The notes under the pieces: generated by a model
The model's input: only the letters and a program-made list of their open reading frames with translations
The model's database searches: none
What the model was told of the DNA's origin: nothing
NCBI RefSeq assembly: GCF_021044825.1
Contig: NZ_JAJNOC010000002.1
Span: forward strand, 372,001-436,000
DNA from: Massilia phyllostachyos
GTDB lineage: Bacteria; Pseudomonadota; Gammaproteobacteria; Burkholderiales; Burkholderiaceae_D
Length of the DNA: 64,000 nt
Direction of reading: 5' to 3'
Shown here: piece by piece, positions 17,978-27,399 of the stretch
How the letters are laid out: each line of letters opens with the position of its first letter
Position numbering within the stretch: position 1 is the first letter of the stretch
Made by a program: the position numbers and the translations under genes

Positions 17978-18740
17978 ATGTGTGATCGCCGAAGACGAAG
18001 CGCTGCTGCGCGAATCGCTGGTCCAGCTGCTCGGCCAGGTGTGGCCGGAACTTGAGATCGTCGCCGCGTGCGAGGATGGCGGCAGCGCGCTGGAAGCCAT
18101 CGCGGCCCACGCGCCGGACGTCGCCTTCCTCGACATCCGCATGCCGGGCTTGAGCGGGCTGGAAGTCGCCTCGAGCATGCTGGAGGCCGGGATAAGGACG
18201 GAGGTGGTGTTCGTCACCGCCTACGACCAGTACGCGATCGACGCCTTCGAGCGCGGCGCGGTGGATTACCTGCTCAAACCCGTGGCGCGCGAGCGCCTGG
18301 CCGGAGCCGTTGGGCGCCTGCGCGAACGGCTGGCGCGCGGCGGCCAGGATCTGCGTCAGCTGCAAAGCCTCTTGCAGCGGCTGCAGTCGGTCGCCCCGCC
18401 ACAACCGGCCACGCCGCCGCTGGTCTGGCTGACGGCCAGCCGCGGCCAGGAGACGCGCCTGATCCTGGTGGACGACGTGGCCTACTTCCAGGCCGACAGC
18501 AAGTACACGGTGGTGATGACGGCCGACGGCGAAGCCTTGTTGCGCAAACCGATCCGCGACCTGCTCGAGGTGCTGGATTCCTCGATGTTCAAGCAGATCC
18601 ACCGCTCGACCATCGTCAACTTGCGCTGCGTGGCGGGCGTGACGCGCGACGAGAGCGGGCGCGGCACCCTGCGGCTGAAGAACCGGCCTGAAACGCTGTC
18701 GGTCAGCCAGCCCTTCATGACCCTGTTCCGGAACATGTAA
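17970..18740 (+). CDS. LytTR-family response regulator
   Basis: A 256-residue regulator with a receiver domain (IAEDEALLRES; phospho-acceptor Asp55 in LDIRMPG; Lys in LLKPVARERL) and a C-terminal LytTR DNA-binding domain (VDDVAYFQADSKYTVV; FKQIHRSTIVNL). ATG 17970 is chosen over the longer frame because it starts exactly at the receiver and overlaps the kinase end by 8 nt. It should bind imperfect direct repeats upstream of a few target genes; the His-rich exported protein just downstream is a natural candidate, by position only. Confidence 0.93.
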   Translation: MPKCVIAEDEALLRESLVQLLGQVWPELEIVAACEDGGSALEAIAAHAPDVAFLDIRMPGLSGLEVASSMLEAGIRTEVVFVTAYDQYAIDAFERGAVDYLLKPVARERLAGAVGRLRERLARGGQDLRQLQSLLQRLQSVAPPQPATPPLVWLTASRGQETRLILVDDVAYFQADSKYTVVMTADGEALLRKPIRDLLEVLDSSMFKQIHRSTIVNLRCVAGVTRDESGRGTLRLKNRPETLSVSQPFMTLFRNM

Positions 18741-18831
18741 GGAGATGTGAAGTATGTAAGAGTGTGGACCAGCGAACCGTGTCGTTGCATTGCCGATGAT
18801 AAAGTCCTCGCAACGAACTACGGAGACCATC

Positions 18832-19287
18832 ATGAAAGCACTCTTCCTCGCAGCAGCATTGGTCGGCGCTGCCGTCCCGGCCATGGCCCAGAACGTCAGC
18901 ATCAGCATCGGCCAGCCGGGCTTCTACGGCCGCATCGACATGGGCGACCGCGGCTACTACGGCCCGCCGCCGGTCTACGTGGCGCAGCCGGTCATCATCG
19001 AGCGCCACCACCGCGTGCGCGCCGAGCCGATCTACCTGCGCGTGCCGACCAGCCACCGCCACAACTGGCGCCGCTACTGCAACCGCTACGGCGCCTGCGG
19101 CCAGCCGGTGCTGTTCGTGCAGGACCGCTGGTACTCGGACGTGTACGCGCCGCGTTACCGCGAACGCCACGGCCACTACGACCGCCACGACCGCCACGAT
19201 CGCCACCATGACCGTCACGACCGCCACGATCGCGGCCATGGCCGTGGCCACGACCGCCACGACGACCGTGGACACGGCCGTCACTGA
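18832..19287 (+). CDS. Exported His/Asp/Arg-repeat protein
   Basis: A 151-residue protein with a signal peptide (cut after PAMA), a middle region rich in Tyr/Pro and a tail made of DRHDRH and RGHGRGH repeats. At the DNA level the tail is a chain of near-identical 9-bp units built on cgccacgac. GGAG lies 6 nt before the ATG; the longer open frame is not used. Two cysteines (YCNRYGAC) could pair. The tail is a plausible binding site for divalent metals such as Ni, Zn or Cu. It directly follows the LytTR regulator. Role inferred only. Confidence 0.75.
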   Translation: MKALFLAAALVGAAVPAMAQNVSISIGQPGFYGRIDMGDRGYYGPPPVYVAQPVIIERHHRVRAEPIYLRVPTSHRHNWRRYCNRYGACGQPVLFVQDRWYSDVYAPRYRERHGHYDRHDRHDRHHDRHDRHDRGHGRGHDRHDDRGHGRH

Positions 19288-19330
19288 GCCGTATACACTG
19301 TCCCCTCCAGGACAAGACGAGGGGACAGGC

Positions 19331-19708
19331 ATGAAACGTGTGACCGGTATCGGTGGGATCTTCTTCAAGGCGCGCGACCCCGAGGCCATGTGCGCCTGGT
19401 ACAAGGCGCACCTCGGCATCGACGTGCTGCCGTGGGGCGGGGCGGTGTTCAACTGGTCCGACGACGATGGCCGCCCGACCGGCGGCTCCACCGTCTGGAG
19501 CATCTCCGCCAGCGAGGGCGCCGACGATCCGGCGCCCTTCACGATCAATTACCGTGTCGCCGACCTTGATGCGCTGCTCGCCGTCCTGCGCGAAGAGGGC
19601 TGCCAGCTGGTCGGCGAGCCCCAGGATGGGGAATACGGCAAGTTCGGCTGGGTGCTCGACCCCGAGGGCAACAAGGTCGAGCTCTGGCAGCCGCCGCCCG
19701 GCCAGTAA
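19331..19708 (+). CDS. VOC-family (glyoxalase-like) protein
   Basis: A 125-residue protein with the vicinal oxygen chelate fold: an N-terminal FFKARDPEAMCAWYKAHLGI and a C-terminal FGWVLDPEGNKVELWQP, where the last Glu is a typical metal ligand. Such domains serve as glyoxalases, ring-cleavage dioxygenases or resistance proteins; nothing here fixes the substrate. A GAGGGG site precedes ATG 19331. It converges with the aldo/keto reductase gene, whose stop lies just 1 bp away. Confidence 0.85.
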   Translation: MKRVTGIGGIFFKARDPEAMCAWYKAHLGIDVLPWGGAVFNWSDDDGRPTGGSTVWSISASEGADDPAPFTINYRVADLDALLAVLREEGCQLVGEPQDGEYGKFGWVLDPEGNKVELWQPPPGQ

Positions 19709-19709
19709 G

Positions 19710-20693
19710 TCAGTTCGGCAGCGGCGCGCGCGGGTCGAGCAAGCCTTCCCCGCGCAGTTCTTCCCAGAAGGCTTGCGGTATGCGCAGGTTCATCAGGGCC
19801 GCATTGCGTTCCAGGTGGCGCGTGCTGCTGGCGCCGGGAATCGTCGCCGCCACCAGCGGATGCGCGGCGCCGAACTGCAGCGCTGCCGCGGCCAGGTCGA
19901 CGCCGTGGCGACCCGCCACCGCGCGCAGGCGCTCGCGCTTGTCGATGTGTTCGGGCTTGGCCGGCTGGTAGTCGTAGTGGTCGCCGCCGGCCAGGAAGCC
20001 CGAGTTGAACGGCCCGCCCAGCACGAAGCGCGCGCCCTTCGTTTCCGCCAGCGGGAACAGTTCGTCCAGCGGCGTGGTTTCCATCAGGGTGTAGCGTCCC
20101 GCCAGCAGGAAGATGTCCGGGTCCGAATCGCGCAGCGCGCGCAGGCAGGGCTCGACCGTGTTCACGCCCAGGCCCCAGGCCTTGATCAATCCCTCCTCGC
20201 GCATCTTCACCAGGCCCTCGAAGGCGCCGCCGGGACCGGCCGCGATCCGGTAGTAATGGTCGAACTGCTCGCCGAAATGGTCGGGCGACAGGTCGTGCAC
20301 GTAGACGATGTCGAGCGCGCCGAGGCCCGTGCGCTGCAGGCTGTCCTCGATCGAGCGGCGCGCGCCGTCGGCCGTGTAATCATAAATGCGGCGGTAGGGC
20401 ATCGAGGAGACGAAGGGCGGCTCGACGTTGCCGTCCAGGTCGGGCACCAGGATGCGGCCGACCTTGCTCGACAGCGTGTACGCGGCGCGCGGGCGGTGGC
20501 GCAGCGCTTGCCCGAAGCGGTGCTCGGACAGGCCGGTGCCGTAATGCGGCGCGGTGTCGAAGTAGCGGATGCCGGCGGCCCAGGCCGCGTCCACCGTGTC
20601 CCTGGCCGATTCCTCGCTGGTCTTGTGGTACATGTCGCCGAGCCCGGTGCCGCCGAGGCCCAGGCGCGTGATGGGTTGGTAGCGCTGCGTCAC
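19710..20693 (-). CDS. Aldo/keto reductase, aldose dehydrogenase type
   Basis: A 327-residue NAD(P)-dependent oxidoreductase with the aldo/keto reductase barrel. FDTAPHYGTGLSEHRFG holds the catalytic Asp and Tyr, SSKVGR the catalytic Lys, and VYVHDLSPDHF the His. The C-terminal IPGASSTRHLERN is the cofactor-binding motif. The sequence type resembles D-threo-aldose 1-dehydrogenase/L-fucose dehydrogenase. I choose GTG 20693 because AAGGA lies 6 nt upstream and the protein then starts at the usual point; an ATG further upstream gives a longer N-terminus with no support. It is divergent from the NADH dehydrogenase gene. Confidence 0.87.
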   Translation of the reverse strand: MTQRYQPITRLGLGGTGLGDMYHKTSEESARDTVDAAWAAGIRYFDTAPHYGTGLSEHRFGQALRHRPRAAYTLSSKVGRILVPDLDGNVEPPFVSSMPYRRIYDYTADGARRSIEDSLQRTGLGALDIVYVHDLSPDHFGEQFDHYYRIAAGPGGAFEGLVKMREEGLIKAWGLGVNTVEPCLRALRDSDPDIFLLAGRYTLMETTPLDELFPLAETKGARFVLGGPFNSGFLAGGDHYDYQPAKPEHIDKRERLRAVAGRHGVDLAAAALQFGAAHPLVAATIPGASSTRHLERNAALMNLRIPQAFWEELRGEGLLDPRAPLPN

Positions 20694-20853
20694 GTGGATT
20701 CCTTTCGTGTGCTGGAAATGGCCGTTCATCCTAACGCCGCTCATCGATGTGCGGCGCGCCGTGCGGAATCACGTCCCGGGTCATTACGTATTAAAATTAC
20801 CACATCGCCCATGTGCTGGCATTGCCGGACGGGCGCCATGACGGAGGTGAAGC

Positions 20854-22155
20854 TTGCGTAGCGATATCGTGATCGTGGGAGGCGGGGCCGGAGGCCTGGA
20901 ACTCGCCTGCAAACTGGGCCGCAAACTGGGCCCCTCGAAGGTGACGCTGGTGGACAGCCGGCTCTACCATATCTGGAAACCGTCGCTGCACGAGGTCGCG
21001 GCCGGCACCCTGGACATCCACCAGGAAGGCCTGTCCTACCAAATGCTGGCGCACGACAATGGATTCAATTTCGTGTTCGGCCCGATGACGGGGCTCGACC
21101 AGGCCAGCCGCAGCATCACCGTCGGCGCCATCGTCGCCGCCGCGGACAACGACGAAGTGCTGCCCGAGCGCCGCATCGCCTACGGCTCGCTGGTGCTGGG
21201 CGTGGGCAGCGTCTCGAATTACTTCGGCGTGCCGGGCGCGCAGGAATACACGATTTCCCTGAACGCCACCGAGGACGCCGAACGCTTCCGCCTGCGCATG
21301 CTGCGCCTGATGCTGGCCGCCGAACAGGACCGCGAAGAAGGCAAGGGCAGCGGCCTGGACGTGGTCATCATCGGCGGCGGCGCCACCGGCGTGGAACTGG
21401 CGGCCGAACTGCGCGAAGCCTCGGGCGCCTACGTGACCTACGGCTTCGACCAGCTCGACGTCAAGCGCGACGTGCGCATCACCATCCTGGAAGGCGCACC
21501 GCGGGTGCTGGCGCCGCTGCCGGAAAAGGTGTCGGCGGCGGCGGCCGACCTGCTGGCCAGGCGCGGCATCCGCGTGGTCGCCAACTGCCGCGTCACGCAG
21601 ATCGAGAAGGACCGGGTGATCGACAAGGACGGCAACGTCTATCCTGCCAATCTGTGCGTGTGGGCGGCCGGCATCCGCGCGCCGGATCTGCTGGCATCGC
21701 TCGGACTGCCGACCGCCAAGGGCGGGCAGGTCGAGGTCGACGACCACCTGCGCGTGAAGGGCGTGGACGATATCTACGCGCTGGGCGACTGCGCGGCCTG
21801 CGTGGACGGCAAGGGCAACGCCGTGCCGCCGCGCGCCCAGGCGGCGCACCAGCAGGCGGATTACCTGGTCACCACCTTGATCCGCAAATCGAAGGGCGAA
21901 GCGCCCTCGGCGTCGCCGTACGAGTACCGCGATTATGGTTCGCTGGTGTCGGTCGGAAGGGATACGAGCGTGGGCAGCCTGATGGGGTCACTGCGCGGCG
22001 CCAGCTGGTTCGTGCAGGGCACGATGGCGCGCATGATGTATACGAGCCTGCACCTGATGCATCACCGGGCGGTGCTCGGGACGATGCGGACAGGCGTCCT
22101 GGCCCTGGCGCGGTTCCTCGTTCGCCGCGCGACGCCCCTCGTCAAGCTGCATTAA
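20854..22155 (+). CDS. ndh: Type II NADH:quinone dehydrogenase
   Basis: A 433-residue flavoprotein with two Rossmann motifs: IVGGGAGGLELA for FAD and VIIGGGATGVELAAEL for NADH. Later come the conserved CVWAAGIRAPDLL and YALGDCAAC. The C-terminal segment (GSLMGSLRGASWF; RMMYTSLHLMHH) is amphipathic and would hold the enzyme to the inner membrane. Type II enzymes pass electrons from NADH to quinone without pumping protons. The start is the rare codon TTG 20854: GGAGG lies 6 nt before it and translation begins right at the FAD motif. Confidence 0.92.
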   Translation: MRSDIVIVGGGAGGLELACKLGRKLGPSKVTLVDSRLYHIWKPSLHEVAAGTLDIHQEGLSYQMLAHDNGFNFVFGPMTGLDQASRSITVGAIVAAADNDEVLPERRIAYGSLVLGVGSVSNYFGVPGAQEYTISLNATEDAERFRLRMLRLMLAAEQDREEGKGSGLDVVIIGGGATGVELAAELREASGAYVTYGFDQLDVKRDVRITILEGAPRVLAPLPEKVSAAAADLLARRGIRVVANCRVTQIEKDRVIDKDGNVYPANLCVWAAGIRAPDLLASLGLPTAKGGQVEVDDHLRVKGVDDIYALGDCAACVDGKGNAVPPRAQAAHQQADYLVTTLIRKSKGEAPSASPYEYRDYGSLVSVGRDTSVGSLMGSLRGASWFVQGTMARMMYTSLHLMHHRAVLGTMRTGVLALARFLVRRATPLVKLH

Positions 22156-22200
22156 TAGGGTGGACGGCAGAGCCGCCTTTCGTGGCCCGATCCATCCTAC
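22155..22200. repeat. Intergenic palindrome related to the GGGTGGGCGG family
   Basis: Between two convergent genes lies an imperfect inverted repeat whose ends read tagggtggac and gatccatccta. It resembles the repeats at 7575 and 58359. No clear T-run is present. Confidence 0.45.
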
Positions 22201-22919
22201 TTGGGCAAGGTCATCCTCAGGATCGCGCCGCCCGGTTCGCCCGCCTTCAATTCCAGCGTCCCACCCAGGAAGCGCGCCCGCTCGCGCAGCAGGCGCAGGC
22301 CGTGGCAGCTGTTCGATTCCAGCACTTCTTCGTTTTGCGGCAACCCGGCGCCATTGTCGCGCACCGTCAGCATCACCTGGTCGCCATCGTCGTCCAGCAC
22401 CACCATCACTTCGCTCGCCCTGGCATGCGCGGCCACATTGCGTAGCCCTTCCTCGACGCAGCGCAGCAGCACCACGCCCTGGGTGCGGGTGTAGACCCCG
22501 TCCTCGTCGGGCAAGCTCAGCTCGGCCTTGACGCCGTGGGCGGCGCCCCAGGTGGGCACCAGCTCGGCCAGCGCCGCCTTCAGGCCCAGGAACTCGAGCT
22601 TGTCGTTCCACAGGTCGAGCTGCATCTTGCGGTTGGTCTCGATGATGTTCGCCAGCAGCGACTTCATCTGGGCGCTGCGGTCGCGCATCGCCTTGTTGTC
22701 GGCCGGGATGTGCTGGCTCAGGAGGGCCAGGTGCATGGTCAGGGCGGTCATCGACGAGCCGAGGCTGTCGTGCAGCTGGCGCGCCAGCAGGCGGCGCTCC
22801 TCGTCCCAGCAGGCGGCGAGGTAGCCCAGCATCTCGGCGAGGTCGGCGCTGCGGTCCGCGTCGCCGGCGCGCGATGCGCCAGCACCCGGGACGGGCTGCG
22901 GGTGTACCGGTTCGGTCAT
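22197..22919 (-). CDS. Soluble NarL-type sensor histidine kinase (HisKA_3)
   Basis: A 240-residue kinase with no membrane segment. The dimerisation box RQLHDSLGSSM (His50) is of the HisKA_3 class used by NarX/DegS-type kinases; the ATP-binding region has CVEEGLRNVAAHA, DNGAGL and HGLRLLRERARFLGG. The first 25 residues are Pro/Ala-rich and carry no sensor domain, so signal input probably comes from another protein. No LuxR-type regulator lies beside it, making it an orphan. It is divergent from the hemerythrin gene across 181 bp. Confidence 0.9.
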   Translation of the reverse strand: MTEPVHPQPVPGAGASRAGDADRSADLAEMLGYLAACWDEERRLLARQLHDSLGSSMTALTMHLALLSQHIPADNKAMRDRSAQMKSLLANIIETNRKMQLDLWNDKLEFLGLKAALAELVPTWGAAHGVKAELSLPDEDGVYTRTQGVVLLRCVEEGLRNVAAHARASEVMVVLDDDGDQVMLTVRDNGAGLPQNEEVLESNSCHGLRLLRERARFLGGTLELKAGEPGGAILRMTLPK

Positions 22920-23100
22920 CGTAGGCTCGTGTTAAATGTTTCCCAAAATAATACAACAGTTGCCAAACCGGCGGCGCGCAAAGCGGACCGGCCATGCCGG
23001 GGAACAGCGTGCGTTGCCGAACGGTGTACCCAGCAGTTTCGGGCGAAGCTGGAGGGGTTGGCACGAGCCACGCTACGCAACAATAAACGGGGGTATTACC

Positions 23101-23556
23101 ATGACGACCGCAAACAAACCGCAAGACGCCATCACGCTGCTCACCAAACAGCACCGCGACGTGCACGCCATGTTCGAGAAATTCGAGAACATGACCGACC
23201 GCGCCAAGGTCAGCAAGAAGAAGCTGGCCGACGAGATCTGCCAGGCCCTCATCATGCACACCACGATCGAGGAGGAAATCCTGTATCCGGCCGTGCGTGA
23301 AGCGACCGAGGAAACCGAGGACATGGTCGACGAGGCCGTGGTCGAGCACGCGTCGGCCAAGGACCTGATCGCGCAGATCCAGGAGATGGATCCGGGCGAC
23401 GACCTGTACGACGCCAAGGTCAAGGTGCTGGGCGAGCTGGTGGATCACCACGTGGAGGAAGAGGAAGAGGAGATGTTCCCGAAGATGAAGGAACTGAAGC
23501 TCGATTTGAAGGCGCTCGGGGAGGAGATGGCGGCGCGGGCGGCTGAGTTGCAATAA
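23101..23556 (+). CDS. Hemerythrin domain protein
   Basis: A 151-residue four-helix protein with the di-iron ligand pattern of hemerythrins: His18 and His22, His53 with Glu57 in HTTIEEEILYP, His83, and His116/117 in DHHVEEEEEEMFP. Single-domain bacterial hemerythrins bind O2 or NO or help repair iron-sulfur clusters. ATG 23101 follows a GGGGG stretch; the longer frame upstream is ignored. The surface is very acidic. It is divergent from a soluble histidine kinase, which might respond to the same oxygen or NO signal, but that link is inference. Confidence 0.9.
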   Translation: MTTANKPQDAITLLTKQHRDVHAMFEKFENMTDRAKVSKKKLADEICQALIMHTTIEEEILYPAVREATEETEDMVDEAVVEHASAKDLIAQIQEMDPGDDLYDAKVKVLGELVDHHVEEEEEEMFPKMKELKLDLKALGEEMAARAAELQ

Positions 23557-23582
23557 GTTCGGTCACTGCGCTACGGACTTGG

Positions 23583-23679
23583 ATCCCGGCCTTCGCCGGG
23601 ATGACGGCTCATCGGTTGCGGACTACGGGCCCCACTCCTGGCACGCACAGTGGAACGTCGCCCCGGCGCAGGCCGGGGC
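23583..23679. repeat. Two REP-like hairpins
   Basis: Two perfect GC hairpins lie between the convergent hemerythrin and hybrid-kinase genes: atcccggc-cttc-gccgggat (23583-23602) and gccccggc-gcag-gccggggc (23660-23679). Both have 4-nt loops and conserved flanks (ggatcc...gatgac; ...ggcccaagtt). The second flank is shared with the hairpin at 48839. This is the look of a dispersed REP family and may also stop transcription from both sides. Confidence 0.65.
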
Positions 23680-23692
23680 CCAAGTTGCCATG

Positions 23693-26024
<2,332 letters not shown>

Positions 26025-26048
26025 GCACTGCTTCGTTTCACGCGACAG

Positions 26049-26080
26049 GCCACCGGCAGCGCAAGCCCCGGTGGCTTTTT
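26049..26080 (+). terminator. Rho-independent terminator
   Basis: Stem gccaccgg (26049-26056) with ccggtggc (26068-26075), followed by five T. It ends the HhH-like gene. Confidence 0.85.
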
Positions 26081-26084
26081 CGTA

Positions 26085-26249
26085 GGGTGTGCGGCTCGAC
26101 CGATGGGTGGAGAGCCGACGCGACGTGTGCGCCATGCGCGCGTTCAACGCTCACAAGAATCGAGATGACGGCTGTCCGAAGGGAAGTTGTGCGTGCGTGC
26201 GGCGTTCAGGCCGCAGGCCGCACACACGCAAGTGTATAGCCGCACACCC
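26085..26249. repeat. 165-bp element bounded by 12-bp inverted repeats
   Basis: Perfect 12-bp arms gggtgtgcggct (26085-26096) and agccgcacaccc (26238-26249) enclose about 141 bp without a convincing gene. Near the right end is a second dyad around gtgcggc...gccgcac. The left arm resembles the GGGTGGGCGG palindromes elsewhere in the window. It could be a MITE-like non-autonomous element or a large REP-type repeat. No transposase and no clear target duplication were seen. Confidence 0.5.
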
Positions 26250-26269
26250 CGCGGGGCGGCGGCAGGTGA

Positions 26270-27271
26270 TCAGCGGTGCGGAACCGCCAGTTCCGCCGCG
26301 GGCTTCTCGGCGGGCGCCGGCATCTTGGCCCCGCCCTGCCGGTTCGCCGCGGGCGAGCAGAAGCGGTTCTTGCCGGCGCGCTTGGCCTCGTACAGGGCGT
26401 AGTCGGCGATGTTGATCAGGGCGTCCACCGTCTCGGCGTCGTCCGGATAGATGCTGATCCCGATCGAGGTCGACAGGCGCAGGGTCAGGTCGTTGATGAA
26501 ATAGGGCTCGGACAGCGCCTCGACCAGCTTGGCGGCCGGACCCTGGGCGTCGGCCAGGGTGTGGATGTCGCCCAGCACCACCATGAATTCGTCGCCTCCC
26601 AGGCGCGCCACCGTGTCTTCCTTGCGCGAGCTCGACAGCAGGCGCTGGGACACCATCTTCAGGATGTCGTCGCCGTAGGCGTGGCCGTAGGTGTCGTTGA
26701 TCGCCTTGAAGCCGTCCAGGTCGAGGTACATCACGGCGGCCTTGGCGTGGCTGCGGTTGGCGTGCTGCAGGGCGGTTTCGATGCGGTCTTCCAGCAGGCG
26801 CCGGTTGGGCAGGCCGGTGAGGGCGTCGTGCAGGGCCAGTTCCTGCTGCGCTTTCGAATACTGGGCCAGTTCCTTGTACAGCAGGCGCACTTCCAGCATG
26901 TTGTGGATGCGCTTGTGTACTTCCAGCAGGTCGAAGGGCTTGCTGATGAAGTCGCGCGCGCCTGCTTCCAGCGCGGCGATCTTGAAGCTCGGCTGGGCCG
27001 TGAGCGCCAGCACCGGCAGGTAGCCGCCCTGTTCGATTTCCTTCAGACCCTTCATGACCTGGAAGCCGTTCAGGCCGGGCATCTGCAGATCGAGCAGGAT
27101 CAGGTCGTAATTGTGCTCGCGGTGCAGGGGGCAGACCTGCTCCGGCAGCATCGTCGAACTCACGCAGGTGTAGCCTTCCTCGCGCAATATCTCTTCCATC
27201 AGTTCGATATTGTCGGGCGAGTCGTCCACCACCAGGATCTTCGCGTTCAAAATGTCTTGTCTGCTCGGCAT
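26270..27271 (-). CDS. Response regulator diguanylate cyclase (REC-GGDEF)
   Basis: A 333-residue protein. The receiver (about 10-130) has VVDDSPDN, acceptor Asp61 in LLDLQMPG and KPF. A helical linker leads to the GGDEF domain (about 155-310), which keeps the catalytic loop GGDEF and an RxxD inhibitory site (RKED) five residues before it. Phosphorylation should promote dimerisation and cyclic di-GMP synthesis, as in WspR/PleD-type enzymes. A Pro/Ala-rich tail ends the protein. It lies directly downstream of the large PAS-GAF hybrid kinase on the same strand, 128 bp away, a possible but unproven partner. Confidence 0.93.
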   Translation of the reverse strand: MPSRQDILNAKILVVDDSPDNIELMEEILREEGYTCVSSTMLPEQVCPLHREHNYDLILLDLQMPGLNGFQVMKGLKEIEQGGYLPVLALTAQPSFKIAALEAGARDFISKPFDLLEVHKRIHNMLEVRLLYKELAQYSKAQQELALHDALTGLPNRRLLEDRIETALQHANRSHAKAAVMYLDLDGFKAINDTYGHAYGDDILKMVSQRLLSSSRKEDTVARLGGDEFMVVLGDIHTLADAQGPAAKLVEALSEPYFINDLTLRLSTSIGISIYPDDAETVDALINIADYALYEAKRAGKNRFCSPAANRQGGAKMPAPAEKPAAELAVPHR

Positions 27272-27399
27272 ACTCGTCTCTTCTACTCTGCGCGGATGTT
27301 CCTTATTTCCATTCGGAATAGGCGTATCCCAACTTTTCTAAGTCTAGCAAAGACTACAAAATTTCTTGTAGGACAGCGCCGCGTGTCCGGGTAGGAGCG

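Noticed and set aside
19160..19287. Short tandem repeats resembling a CRISPR array
   Set aside because: They are in-frame codons of the His-rich tail with no spacers.
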